This document shows positions 33,786-44,396 of a stretch of 64,000 nucleotides of DNA, piece after piece. The position numbers and the translations under genes are program-made. The stretch is from positions 8,370,001 through 8,434,000 of the forward strand of contig OW051497.1 in assembly GCA_932521035.1 (NCBI GenBank), in the 5' to 3' direction. This stretch comes from Oscheius dolichura. Lineage: Eukaryota > Nematoda > Chromadorea > Rhabditida > Rhabditidae. Under the pieces are notes generated by a model. The model was not told where the DNA came from. It worked only from the letters and a program-made list of their open reading frames with translations, and did no database searches. Within the stretch, counting starts at the first letter, position 1. Every line of letters starts with the position of its first letter.

Positions 33786-36116
33786 ATGGACACTACAAAT
33801 CGTACCAAAGGCGTTCTGGTAGCCAGTCCATGTCAAATTTGCAGTAAACCAAATGCCCGAAAAAGCTACAGCTGCGTCGTTTGCAAGTGAGTTTTTCTGT
33901 TGTGTATTAAAAGAATTCCAGTGCCTGTCGAATGTTCTTCTTTCGTTATTGCTCAACAAAAACTCCCTTTCCTTGTGGCTACTCTAACAACTGCGACATT
34001 ACTTACAGTGAGTACGCGCTCATATTCAAAATATCCCATACCAGAGAAAGGGAGAATTAAATGTGCTGCTTGTCGGCTAAAAAAGTGCTTCGACGCCAAT
34101 ATGTTCAGAGAGGGTAAGATTATACTTCCTCTTTATTTCGTATTTTTACCTTGTATGCTAGGAAACGCTTTACTGCATATTGAGTCAACATTTCAGAGGG
34201 AATGCACGAGGTTGTGGCTAGATTTAAACAATCACAAGCTTCGTATGCTCCAACGAGAAGACTAACGGTCTGTGAGAGAGAACAACCATATTCAAAATGA
34301 TAGCATTTTAGGAAATTTACGGAGAGATGATTAATAATGGATTTAAAATGATTATAAGCCTGAAGAATTGCGCAAATGTTACTGCATGGGTAGAGCGGTT
34401 GGCATTTTTTGACAGATAGAAATGCCGTTTGTCCATACTATTCCCTACTTTAGTCGGCTACTACTTCGTGAAGGCGAGAGCCCCTCTACTGCCGTTGCCA
34501 ATACTGACATCTCCCTAAATGACCTTTTAATGTTCCCAGGAGCTTGTATTGATCGCTCCACTGTGCGCCTATTTTCCATTCATATCTCTCCCCTTTACAG
34601 AGAGCCAGCGATATTTTTTCTCGTTCAAGATCAGTTCCATACAAGATTAGAGAATCAATATTAAGGTGGTTTGTTGCAGCTGTAGAAAATCTAGCTCTGA
34701 TCGAAGAATATCATCTTCTTCCAAGTATAGATAAAGTAGGTGTTACTCGACAGTGATTAGAGTACTTCAGATTAAACTTGTTCAAGAGAACGGCCTAATG
34801 ATTAGCACGTACCTTACCCATTATACAAGATATGCTCAACAATGGAATCCAAATACTAGTGCTCAATTTCTTAATAAATTAAAGCAGACCGCATCAACAT
34901 CATTGTAAGTCAGCTTTCAAGCACTGAGCTTTTTCCCTGAAATATGAGCGTAAAAGACTCATTGACTCACCATAACTCTTAAAGGGACTGTCAGAGACTT
35001 TTTTTCGGTAGCGGGTCCTGCAGCGACTGAACTAACTAGCGTCCTCCGGCATTGGCGCGCTTTGACGGAACACGAGTTTTTGAATTTTTTTTGGTTTTTT
35101 GACATTTTCTGAACGTCTATGGTGACACATTCCGTAAAAATATTACGAATTCGTGCAATTTCGATCGCGCGCCTACCGTAACCAAATAAGGTCCTTGACA
35201 GTCTCTTTAAGCGTAAAATAAGAAACGCCGGAAACCCTTTCAAAGTACACGGTAACTTCAATCAAACCCTCCCTCTTGTACTTTATCCGGAGGCAGAGAA
35301 AGTATAGTTCGTATCTGTTTACGGCAGGCGACAGGTATGACCATCATTTACGCCTGCTTCCCTTATGTTCTCAGTCTGGGCCCGGGTCAGTGCGCTCTCT
35401 CTGTACTTCCCCTCAAGAGAATGCGCCTTATAACACAAGGAGGTGAATTTTTGAAATCCCCCAGTTTATGGGGGATTTAAAAATAGGGGGAAAATAAATT
35501 GGCTTTTTCTCAATTTTATAGCCAGCGAGTGAATCCGTTGCACTTTGACAGTTTTTTGGTCTAAAAATACTTCTGTTGTGGTATTTTGTAGAGGAAAACG
35601 TGATTTGCTTTGGTTTTTCTTATACTAGCAATTTGAAACGTATTTTAGTTGGGGTGGGTTGTTGTCAGTCTGGGCTTCTCCCAGTTGTATTCAATTGGAC
35701 ACCCGTATAAGAGAAATACAACCGACGGAGAAAGAGTTCATGTTGTTACGTATCAGGAGCTTTTTCCGCCCGTGTAAGCAGTTGGTGAACAAAAACAAAG
35801 TAGATTCTTTAGGCGTAGGCCATACAGAAGAGGGATATGCTGTCATAATTCAAACACGGTTAAAATTGACCGTCCGTCTAGGAGAATACATCCGGGAAAT
35901 GAATCCACATTTCACCGAAGAACAGGTTAAAAGCAGACTTTGCCAACTTTTGGAGCTGGAAACCCTTTTAAAGGTAGAGTTCTTTATATGAATCAATGTT
36001 AAAAGCTGCAGGAAATTCAAATTATTTTAAATAACACGATGTTGACTTTGACAGTCCTGGGTTCCGAAGGATGTGGCACGCCGCTTTTACAAGAACTATT
36101 TATTCAGAACAGTTAA
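33786..36116 (+). CDS. Nuclear hormone receptor (divergent nematode NHR)
   Basis: First exons 33786..33886, 33922..34007, 34045..34113 and 34197..34267 build the C4 DNA-binding domain: CQIC and CVVCNACRMFFFRYC form finger 1, CGYSNNC then KCAACRLKKCFDANM finger 2. Nematode features are the FFF in the recognition helix and a short first finger. Ligand-domain exons follow, including segments IKLVQENGLMIST, a helix-10-like EEGYAVIIQTRLKLTVRLG, and a final helix TPLLQELFIQNS ending at the stop at 36114-36116, which looks like an intact AF-2 helix. Joins between 34,268 and 34,700 are uncertain. A TTAA MITE (34979-35210) lies in a ligand-domain intron and a second one starts 29 bp after the stop. 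Expected role: zinc-finger transcription factor in the nucleus; ligand unknown. Confidence 0.85.
34979..35210. mobile_element. TTAA-flanked MITE, copy 2 (232 bp), intronic
   Basis: TTAA at 34979-34982 and 35207-35210; inverted ends AAGGGACTGTCAGAGAC and complement. Inserted in an intron of the nuclear receptor gene. Its interior is the reverse complement of copy 4 at 54301-54534 over nearly its whole length, so the two share a recent ancestor and lie in opposite orientation. Confidence 0.85.
35461..35480. repeat. Short palindromic block shared with the hAT-like element
   Basis: CCCCAGTTTATGGGGGATTT here resembles CCCCAGTTTATGGGG at the base of the G tract (38,930-38,960) inside the hAT-like element. 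It is a hairpin of C and G runs around TTTAT, and may be a fragment of the same repeat family. Confidence 0.4.
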
Positions 36117-36144
36117 CAACACCAATGAAATGTCGGACGGCTTC

Positions 36145-36429
36145 TTAAAGGAACTGTCAGGGACTGGACGTTTCGTTCACGGGTCCTGGCTCGACATGAA
36201 CGGATTGGCGTCTCCCGCGAATGGCGCGCCTGCGGTCTTAGCGTAATTCTTCTTATTTTCCAATAATTTCTTGCCCTGATTTGACTACTTATGAAGAGCC
36301 ATATCAGAATAATCAAAAAAAAATTAATAAAACAATGAAACGCTTGTTTGAAAAAACCATTTTCCCGCGCTTTCTCAAAGCCCGCGAAAATCTACAGTCA
36401 GCTTCCTATGTCCCTGACAGTTCCTTTAA
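36145..36429. mobile_element. TTAA-flanked MITE, copy 3 (285 bp)
   Basis: TTAA at 36145-36148 and 36426-36429 with inverted ends AAGGAACTGTCAGGGACT. It lies 29 bp downstream of the nuclear receptor stop and so may sit in its 3' UTR. About 50 bp longer than the other three copies, with a different interior. Confidence 0.8.
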
Positions 36430-37302
36430 ACCTTATACCCTTAAGCACAAATAAAATAAGCATATTGAACTGCCGCCGATCTACCATAATAGCCCGGAAA
36501 ACACAGAAACAGGAGTTGTTACTTTACGGGCTCTGGGCGAGTCGGCGTGCGTTCCTCTTAAAGTTATCGCTAACGGTTTATTTGTGAGATGTTACCGTGA
36601 GGCTGCTCCGGATTTCCTACGTGGATTACCTTCTTGGGAGTGGCGTCCTGGGAACAGGTGCGGCGACCGTGGCCTTCCATGGCCTTCTTAAGGGAGGGGG
36701 ACCATTCTAAAAATGGTCCGTAACTGTTTACGGAGAAATGTTACCGGAATCCCCTCCCCCCTCACGAAAGAGATTTATTTTGCTGATTTTCTATCATAAC
36801 GTCAGTTCGGAAGAAGCCGTCATAAGTCAGTCGAACAATCGAAAAAGGCTCGCAGGTGAACCGAGCATAAGAAAAAAGTCAAGAAAAATGAAGGAGGAAG
36901 GATAGGCTATTTGATGAAGACTGCGTGCAGTTCATTCATAATGAGTGATATCATAAGAATGTAGGGACTGTCTCTAACCGTAAACAAAAATGACGGGGGG
37001 ACAGATATTTTTCTCCTACAGCCCCCATCCACATTGGCGCTCTTTCCAGCACAAGACTGCCTGTGTTTAGTTGAGAAAATCGTTTTTTTCTTATAAAACC
37101 TTTATAGCAAGAATCCATTCACTATGTGCATGACGGCGAATACTGTCCCCCGGAATCACTGCTTCTATAGCATTTTTATAAAAATGTGTCAGAATTTTTG
37201 ATTATAAATAATCTGTCAGAACTTTTGTCCGTGGTAAAGATAAAGTGATCCACCGGTAGAATGTTTGTGAAAAACTGAGTGAAACAGTATAGATCAGATT
37301 TC
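36430..37302. other. Intergenic
   Basis: No gene seen. The second copy of the ~65-bp block starts at its right end. Confidence 0.5.
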
Positions 37303-37368
37303 ATTCTGAGATCCGTCACTGGACTGCCTCCCGCGAGGTTGCTCGAATCTTACAGAGGCTCCATCTTA
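37303..37368 (+). repeat. Conserved ~65-bp block, copy B
   Basis: Partner of 4796-4858. In both copies TCC-x-GGA can form a small stem, with a G-T pair here where copy A has A-T. In this copy CCTC-CCGC-GAGG forms a second hairpin. Located upstream of a chemoreceptor gene, as is copy A. Confidence 0.6.
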
Positions 37369-37548
37369 GTCTTCTTGTTTTTTGTCGGTCAAATAGAAGA
37401 GAGCCGCTAGCATAGTGTTAATGAAGGAAAGTTAAAAGATCGAGAAGCATTTTGTTATGCAGTTTTTTTTCACCATTTTGTATCACCTGCCAACTGAAAT
37501 ATTCACTTCATATTCTCGGTATTCTTCATTCCCTCGGTCACATTCATA

Positions 37549-40006
37549 ATGCCCCCTACGCGAAATATGTCTCTCAATCCTTACTTTGATCCAAATCCGA
37601 CATGGTTGTTTGTAACGTTGAAGGTAACAAAAAATACAGTACCCTTGGCTGCAAGCTTCCCTTATACAGATATGGGGTGTAGCCGGCATCCTAACAACTC
37701 TTTTTGGTTATTATGTTGTCATTTTCAAATCACCATCTTATAATAAATCTATCTTCAAATATTCCCTACTGTATCATATGTCTGTGTAAGTCTTATTTAT
37801 GTCGTTACTGTATTCTTTTAGAGGCGCTATGTTCCAGCTGCATTTCTCTTTTTTCACCCCTCCCTTGGTATATTTACCGTATATGGCAATGGAATTGCGT
37901 GGAATTTGGTCAGCACTTGAAATTGATGCTGATATTCAAATAGCTTTACTGATTACTTTAATTATAAGTGAGGAGGTTTTGTGGAGTTGGTATGATAGGT
38001 CTGAACACTCTACAACGGCCTATCATCTCACTGACATGTCTTTAAAACTGTCCTCAACAACATTTCAGCGACCGTATGTGCAATCATCCCTTTGTTCTAT
38101 TATCGAATGGACACTCTTATTCCAGAATACCACCCGTTAAATTCAAAGTACCTTCGTTTTTTCATCTATTTCACCTGTTATGGAGTATTTCATAGCGTTC
38201 CTATGCCTTTAATTATCATGGCACTACGTTATACTGATCGTAATGAAGCCAAACGACAATACGAACAAACGTATCACATTGAACTGGAAGGATTCTGGAA
38301 GAAAGAAGTTGTCGCAGTCATTGCCTATGGCAATCCTTGGGCTTTAATTTTCATGGGACTGTTAGTCATCGGACTTTGCTTAGTGATGACAGTATCCTTT
38401 GGATGCTCTTATGTCATTTATCGAACTATCACGACAAATGAATCGAGGATATCAGTACAAATGAAAAGGGATCGCAGACGCATGCTGTTGGCTCTAATTG
38501 TCTTGGTGAGGAATAACATTACCTTATTGAAGCTCACCAGGTCTTTCGGTTAAATAATAAAAGAGTTCTGGCCCATATTTCGACTTACGTGTTTAAAATG
38601 TAGAGAAGTCTTCAGATAGGGATCATCACCAGCATCGCCGTTGTGATCGTCCCGTTCATTCTCTACGCTGTATTTACCGGTTCTTATCGATGCGGTGAGA
38701 TTTTTTCTTACAAATGAGTCGTTACCAGTGTGTATCAACCCACGCCATGTTGGGGTCAATGGGGGTCGCAATTTGAAAAAAAATTGTGTAGGGGTCGCAC
38801 CGCGCGCATAACCACTCTCGCAATTACTCCAAAAGATAATCATTCTGAGATTATATTCTCATATTCTTTCATATTTTTTGATCGTCTACATTCTGTCCGA
38901 CGTGAAATTTGATAAGGAATTCAGTCGACCCCAGTTTATGGGGGGGGGGGGGGGGGGGGGTCGCAAAGCTGTGTTCTGCCTCAAAACAGCGTTCGAACTT
39001 TTGAATTCATTCAAATGAATTTTTCAACTGGAAATAATTCACGTTCTCCAACGTAAAGGTGTCTGGAAAACCTGTCGTGGTCTCCTTTATTAGGCAAAAG
39101 CATTTCTATCTCTCGATAGCTTTCCAATAAAATGTGGTAGCAGTCCAAAAAAGAGATCGCAAATAGCCATTTTTTGACCTCCAATCGCGGATAGGGCAAA
39201 AAATTGCCGATTGCGATCCCCCATAAAGTGGGGGTACCTGTGAATCTACAGAAAATTTCACTCCGGGCAGTACTCTTACATCTGGGCTTTTTGCCCATAG
39301 CCAAGCTCTAGACGCCTCACTCCATATTAAAGACGCCACGCGTGGGGTCAGTTGTATTGGAAGTGACGCCAGGCGTCTAGCGCGCCCAAATCTCGGGTTA
39401 TCCGGCTATAAATCATTTTGTCTAGGGTAAAATTTGACGTAGAATCACAGGCACCCCACTTTATGGGAGGTCGCAAACCATGTTTATGGCCGAAATCGAC
39501 GATTCTATGTATTTGTAGCCCTTTTTTGACCAAATTCCTTATTTCCTTTAGTAAACGGGGGTCGATAGATTTTCTAATAAAATTCTGCATCGAATGACAT
39601 GCTGACCATTCTTAGAGTGCGTTTTTGTGATCCGTTACACTTCATTTTATATCACAGACGCGCCGCGCAAGCGCCGGAAAAATTGAGATTACGTAACATC
39701 TCGCAAAAGAAGGGGACTCACTTGAACCAGGCATGGGGGGTCGCACAACGAGGCTGTGGGGTCAGATGATACACACTGGTCGTTACCATACTTTGGTCAA
39801 AAATAAAGGGGTTTCTAGATATTTTCAATGGGATGGTAGCCATTGTTGGAGGATTATTTCCAACTTTTATAGTAATCTACGTAGCAAGTTATAAACCTTA
39901 TCGTGATGTACTAATACGGATTTTTAAAAAAGTTGGTGTATACACAATCTCGAAGAAATCAACCATTGTTATACCTGCGACACCGACTAGGAATATTAAA
40001 TTGTAA
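37549..40006 (+). CDS. Seven-transmembrane nematode chemoreceptor (srh/str-like)
   Basis: Exons 37549..37623, 37670..37785, 37822..37967, 38069..38505, 38616..38694 and 39819..40006 give 346 residues, all in frame. Helix 1 is IWGVAGILTTLFGYYVVIF; the following loop and helix 2 hold PPLVYLPYMAMELRGIW; later helices read FFIYFTCYGVFHSVPMPL, FMGLLVIGLCLVMTVSF and IGIITSIAVVIVPFILY. Helix 7 ends LFPTFIVIYVASYKPYR, the usual P-x-x-Y/V-x-x-YR ending of Srh/Str-type receptors. The length is normal for the family, so the gene looks intact. Intron 5 (38695-39818) is expanded to 1.1 kb by the hAT-like element; all other introns are 36-110 nt. Expected site: cilia of chemosensory neurons. Confidence 0.88.
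38726..39778. mobile_element. Non-autonomous hAT-like element (1,053 bp)
   Basis: An exact 8-bp duplication, GTCGTTAC, flanks the element at 38718-38725 and 39779-39786. Terminal inverted repeats are CAGTGTGTATCA at 38726 and its complement ending at 39778. An 8-bp target duplication with CAG-start ends is typical of the hAT superfamily. No transposase frame is present. The interior carries nested inverted repeats, including ATAAAGTGGGGGTACCTGTG near 39,222 against CAGGCACCCCACTTTAT near 39,450, and repeated GGGGTCGCA motifs. It sits in intron 5 of the chemoreceptor gene. Confidence 0.9.
38940..38960. repeat. Homopolymer tract of 21 G
   Basis: Lies inside the hAT-like element directly after CCCCAGTTTAT; apparently grown from a GGGG that elsewhere in the element is 5-6 nt long. 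Confidence 0.95.
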
Positions 40007-40285
40007 ACGTATCCCCTTCTCTCCAAGGAACGGGTGCAGCGAAAGATGGTGCAAATGGTGGAACCTAAAAATCAAGCAAACGAAATTTCGACACTGGCCG
40101 AGGTCTCTAAATACTTTGTAGGCGTTTGACGTCTAAACGTTTTGTTGGATTTGACGTTTTTATTTGAAGCTTTTAATACAAATTTCTTTTACCGTATTCT
40201 CATTTTCTTGATTGGAGATTCTCTACATGTGTCTAATCACTGGGCGAGTAGCTCATCGTACCCTTGGTTTGCTAAAAAAATATGG

Positions 40286-41507
40286 GAAGAAAGATAAAAT
40301 AAAGGCTATTAGCTTGAGTAATAAGCTAGAGTGCCAGGGCGTCTTGTGTGCCCCCCCCCCCCCCCCCCCTCCCTTTTGTTGCATTATGCTACACCAAAAT
40401 TCATCCGGGGAGACAATGGCTCTCTCTGGAAACCGTAAATCCCAATTCTGTTCCCGGAAAGAAGGTTCCATATGTCAATCAATTTATTTTGGCAAGACAA
40501 CATTAAAATAATAAAAAATCAATATTTACAAGCCAAAATGGTTAGTAAAAGGCAGTAAATTGGCCGAAGAAGGGCTGAAAACGGCAGGACTGGCTTATTG
40601 TACATACAAATATTGGAAGAGGTGCAGCCCATAGCACGTTTTTGATTTCGGGCTTTGGTAGAATCTCATCGATGACCTGTCAATATTTCCTTTGCCGTTG
40701 AACTCGAATTTATAGTAGCCATTTATACTTTATTCAAAGAGAAGAATATGAGCAGGTATAGCTGCTATGATAATGTTCTCCCCCTCCTCTCTTCTCCCAT
40801 CTTTTTGAAAGAAAGAGCAGATCCTTCCGTCTTCACAAATTCTGAATGAAATGAATCATGTCATACGATGTAGAACAGGGCTGTGTGGGAACGGCGCTTC
40901 CCAGGATGGGAAAGAACTCCCAAAAAATTTACAGGGCGGGAAATCCCGTTCACGAATTTGGGGATTTCGGGGCGGGATGGGATTCCCGCAAAGTCTTCAT
41001 TCGGCCAATTTACTGCCTTTTACTAACCATTTTTGCTTGTAAATACTGATTTATCTGTACATAAACGGTTTTATTGCAAGTAAGAGTGAAAAATAGAGTA
41101 AAGAAAGCCAAATAACACAAAGAAAACAAATAAAAACTAGTCGAAAGAGCAATTCTGTGAATTTTGTGCAGAGGGTGGCGATTCTCACGTGTCCTTTTGC
41201 GTAGGGAGTGGTGATTCTCACGCGTGAGGAGCCTTATTTCTCGATCTTGCCTCGATTTGACCAATTTGGAGAAGACGGTTTGGATTAGAAGGATTATTAT
41301 TTTAATGTTGTCTTGCCAAAAGAAATTGATTGACATATGGAGCCTTCTTTCCGGGAACAGAATTGGGATTTACGGTTTCCAAAGAGAGCCATTGTCTCCC
41401 CGGATGAATTTTGGTGTAGCATCATGCAACAAAAGAGAGGACCACACAAGACGCCCTGGCACTCTAGCTTATTGCTCAAGCTAATAGCCTTTATTTTATC
41501 TTTCTTC
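40286..41507. mobile_element. 1.2-kb inverted-repeat (foldback) element
   Basis: The left arm, about 40286-40575, and the right arm, about 41003-41507, are reverse complements with few differences; both begin GAAGAAAGATAAAATAAAGG from their outer ends. The right arm is interrupted by about 240 bp of unrelated sequence (about 41052-41295), an insertion after arm formation or a deletion from the left arm. A 19-nt C tract occurs only in the left arm. The arms are open on one strand by chance; no transposase is seen. Target duplications were not found. Confidence 0.75.
40351..40369. repeat. Homopolymer tract of 19 C
   Basis: In the left arm of the inverted repeat; the matching place in the right arm has only GGACCA-type sequence, so the tract expanded after the arms were made. 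Confidence 0.95.
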
Positions 41508-41657
41508 TTCACTTCACACGGAAAGAACATAGCTGAATATAATTGACAGCACATTCACTATTTTACAATGAAACAACACAATCTGAAGACGCTCGAGTAG
41601 GGATATATGCACGTAATAACTACCAAGAAGTAATATTCCGCCAAAATAATCAACTCT

Positions 41658-42254
41658 TTACCACAGATCTCCGTATGCGACAGGCTGTACGGTGTTGTTC
41701 TTGTCGACAGTCACACTGTGGCCTCTGTTCCTGGGCCATGCAGAGCAGATGGGCATCGGAGGGCCAACAGGGCCGTCTAAACAGATCACATCAGTACTTC
41801 AGAACTTTGGATTAGAAATGGGGGTTTTATAAGTTTGTTCCGCCAGTTGTAAGAAAGGGGTGCGACAGATCGGTAGTTTGAGAGAGAGAATGATTTTAAA
41901 AGAAATGACTTACCAACCATCCTTTCCTGATAGAATATGGTTATATAAACCGTGCCGCCGTCACCTCCCGGCTGGAAGGGAATAACATTTCCCGGCAGTA
42001 TTTTCGTGAAGCCCACCGAGTTGGCGATATGTACAACTTGATTTTGAACTTCAAATGAGCCTAAAAAATCCCTTTGCGGCACAGTAAACTTTCCCACTTC
42101 CAAATGTAAGGTCCTTGCTTGCCATGTTCATTGCCGCTGCAGCCTTGATGCACACCGTACGATCAGCATCGACCATTGCCCAGATTCCATGGATACTAGC
42201 ATTGGAGATGTGAGTAGTTCCGCCTGGGTGAGGTCCGCTTTGTTCGTTGCCCAT
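41658..42254 (-). CDS. Small nematode protein with N-myristoylation-type start (MGNEQS)
   Basis: Exons complement(42098..42254), complement(41914..42060) and complement(41658..41776) give 140 residues in frame. The start MGNEQSG fits an N-myristoylation signal (Gly2, Ser6). Other conspicuous pieces are IHGIWAMVDADRTVCIK, SVGFTKILPG, PFQPGGDGGTVYITIFY and PMPICSAWPRNRGHSVTV. No transmembrane helix or signal peptide. I do not recognise a named domain. The first intron is 37 nt; an alternative reading carries VYCAAKG through this place, then needs a frameshift, so the first join deserves checking. The gene points away from the crystallin gene. Confidence 0.65.
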
Positions 42255-44043
42255 TAGTAAGTCTAAAATGAAGATATTGTGTACGAGAAACTTCAAGAAA
42301 CTTCTGAAGTAAGAAGAAAGAGGAAGACAAGAGAAATGAAGACGCCGCTTAAACGCTAGCTCCTCCCCGTTGTAGCAAACCCCGAACATTTTCACTGATA
42401 AATCACTAGTGTTGACCTTCAGACTCGGCGCAGAACTGTTAAGTAAAGAGACAATTTTTTTAAAATGAGACAAGACTGGCTTTTGTTGTAACAATACGCT
42501 CAATGCACCTTTGCGAAATGGGGACAGGAGAAGCTTACTTCCTCTTAAAGTTTCATAATAGTCTCAGGATGTCAAGAAAAACGACGACATTCATGGTCTA
42601 ACGAGAACAAATTTTAGTGATGGAGCGAACTGACAGATAATTTTTGAGCGGCCAAGAAGAAAACGAGGCCAGTAAGTTCGACTCGCGGCTAAATCGTTAG
42701 ACCTTGAATGTCGTCTTTCTTCTTGACAGACTATAACAGTTCGAGTCAATAGCTGCTCTTGAGTTTGATAATATCTTGTGCAGGAATTGAGTCACCTTGT
42801 CTTTCGTTGAAGAGGGCTTAGTTTTTTGGTCGCGAACAGCAAAGTTGAGGCACTCCGATCAAGACGGTAGATAGCAGGACAGATCTCAAAGAACGGCTAC
42901 CATTGTTGGCTTACCATGAAGCATCATGCTCTCTCATGTCCCGATTTATATATCTTTCCTAATAGTTCGTGTTCCTACTGTCGTCTTTGTTGTCTTCATG
43001 ATTCTTTACCAAAATAAATAGGAACATTATTCTTATGTGATTCGCAGATCAAGTCTTTTCGATGAAAAATTCGCCTTGTCTTTCGCAGTTTTCGACCAGT
43101 TCTTCCAAACATTTCTTTCATCACAGGGTCCGACATATTTCTTCCCCGATATTGCACTATGTGATTCGCTGTGTCTTGAAGTTGAACCAGCCAGAAATGC
43201 AAATAATCAAATTTCTATTTACTCTTTTTTTATATCAGGTACTATAAAAAAGCGACACAGCTATAATAAAGAAACATGCTTCAGCTGCTTCTACCGCTTC
43301 TTTTCAACCTTTGCCCACATCAGAATCTCATACTTTCTGAATGTTTCCATACACTTCGACTTTCCACAGCTGCTCTTGAGTTTGATAATGTCTTGTAGGT
43401 GTAGAATTCTTTCGTGTTTGTCGGTGAGAAAAAGTGAAAAAACCTTGATGAAATAGTGTTCGAGCGTTTCTCACCGAGACGATCTGCAACCGAATGTCAG
43501 TGACGACTCATTAGTGAAAATGTTCCGGGTTTGTTAATAAACAACGAGAGGGGGTGCACAGATTTCCGTCGCGTTTCCAACACGAGCAGGACATTTTTGA
43601 GATCAAGCGAGTTCGAGTCGAGCTCGTAGGTCGCGCTCGAAAATCACTTGCTATCCTTTTACGCCATGGGACTTTACTTCCTCTCAAAGAACGGCGATCA
43701 TTGTTGGATTTCCCTGAAGCAGCATTCATATATCTTTCCTAATAGTTCGTGTTCCTATTGTTGTCTTTGTTGTCTTCAGGATTCTTTACCAAAATAAATA
43801 GGCAAAATATCAATCTGTTCCAATGTGTGTATAAAATAAACGTTTCTCAATATGGGATGCCCTATTCTGTAGATTACAGCAGGAATACTCCATTGTTCTC
43901 ATGTCTGATGCACTCTCGGAGGTCTCAAATAGAGCCAAAATTTGCTACCCGATTGCAGGAGACAGCTGTTCTTCATTTCGTCAAAGAGACCATGCTGTAG
44001 AAATTGATCAGGAGGCCTTCCCCATTTTGCGTCCTCAAGCAGC
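42255..44043. repeat. Region with duplicated non-coding blocks upstream of the crystallin gene
   Basis: Two direct copies of about 75 bp (around 42946-43022 and 43728-43803) share AATAGTTCGTGTTCCTA, TTGTTGTCTTCA and ACCAAAATAAATAGG. A second repeated piece, CAGCTGCTCTTGAGTTTG, occurs near 43,370 and in related form near 42,750. A 3'-UTR-like block at 43811-43919 matches the block after the crystallin stop at 44405-44513, including AATAAA. This looks like the remains of one or more lost tandem copies of the crystallin gene. Confidence 0.5.
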
Positions 44044-44396
44044 ATGTTCAAGCTGGCCCTCCTTGTTCTCATCTCTACCGCTATCGCCCATAAGATGGAT
44101 CTCTTCACACAGCCCGGTTTTTGGGGGAAACAGCTAAACTTCGATGTTACAAGTCAATGCTCTAATCTTCCCGCTAAAATGGACCGTAACTTGGAGTCGG
44201 CCAACACCCATGGAGGCTGTATGCGTCTGTATTCAGGAAAGGATTGCACTGGAGAGTCCGCTATAGTAACTATTTATTTAAAACACAATCAACCCTTTTA
44301 TAGGTCGGTGTTGGCATGCCTGGCAGCTGCACTCCTCATTCCAATATCAACGAATGTGGCTGGGGCAATCGCGCCGTCTCCCTCAAAGCGTGTTAG
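44044..44396 (+). CDS. Secreted single-domain beta/gamma-crystallin-like protein
   Basis: Exons 44044..44265 and 44304..44396 give 104 residues; the intron is 38 nt. A signal peptide MFKLALLVLISTAIA is followed by a beta/gamma-crystallin-type unit: FTQPGFWGKQLNFD is the first Greek-key strand pair, then CSNLPAKMDRNLESANT and GGCMRLYSGKDCTGE, matching the usual Y/F-x-x-x-x-x-x-G and CVRLY-C-G pattern. The second half has CGWGNRAVSLKAC. Cysteines suggest disulphides, fitting secretion. Poly(A) signal AATAAA follows at about 44,430. In other animals such secreted domains occur in adhesion, calcium-binding and defence proteins; the role here is open. Confidence 0.8.

Noticed and set aside
40253-41554. 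Pair of similar 70-85-aa open frames on opposite strands
   Set aside because: They are the two arms of one inverted repeat, not two genes.
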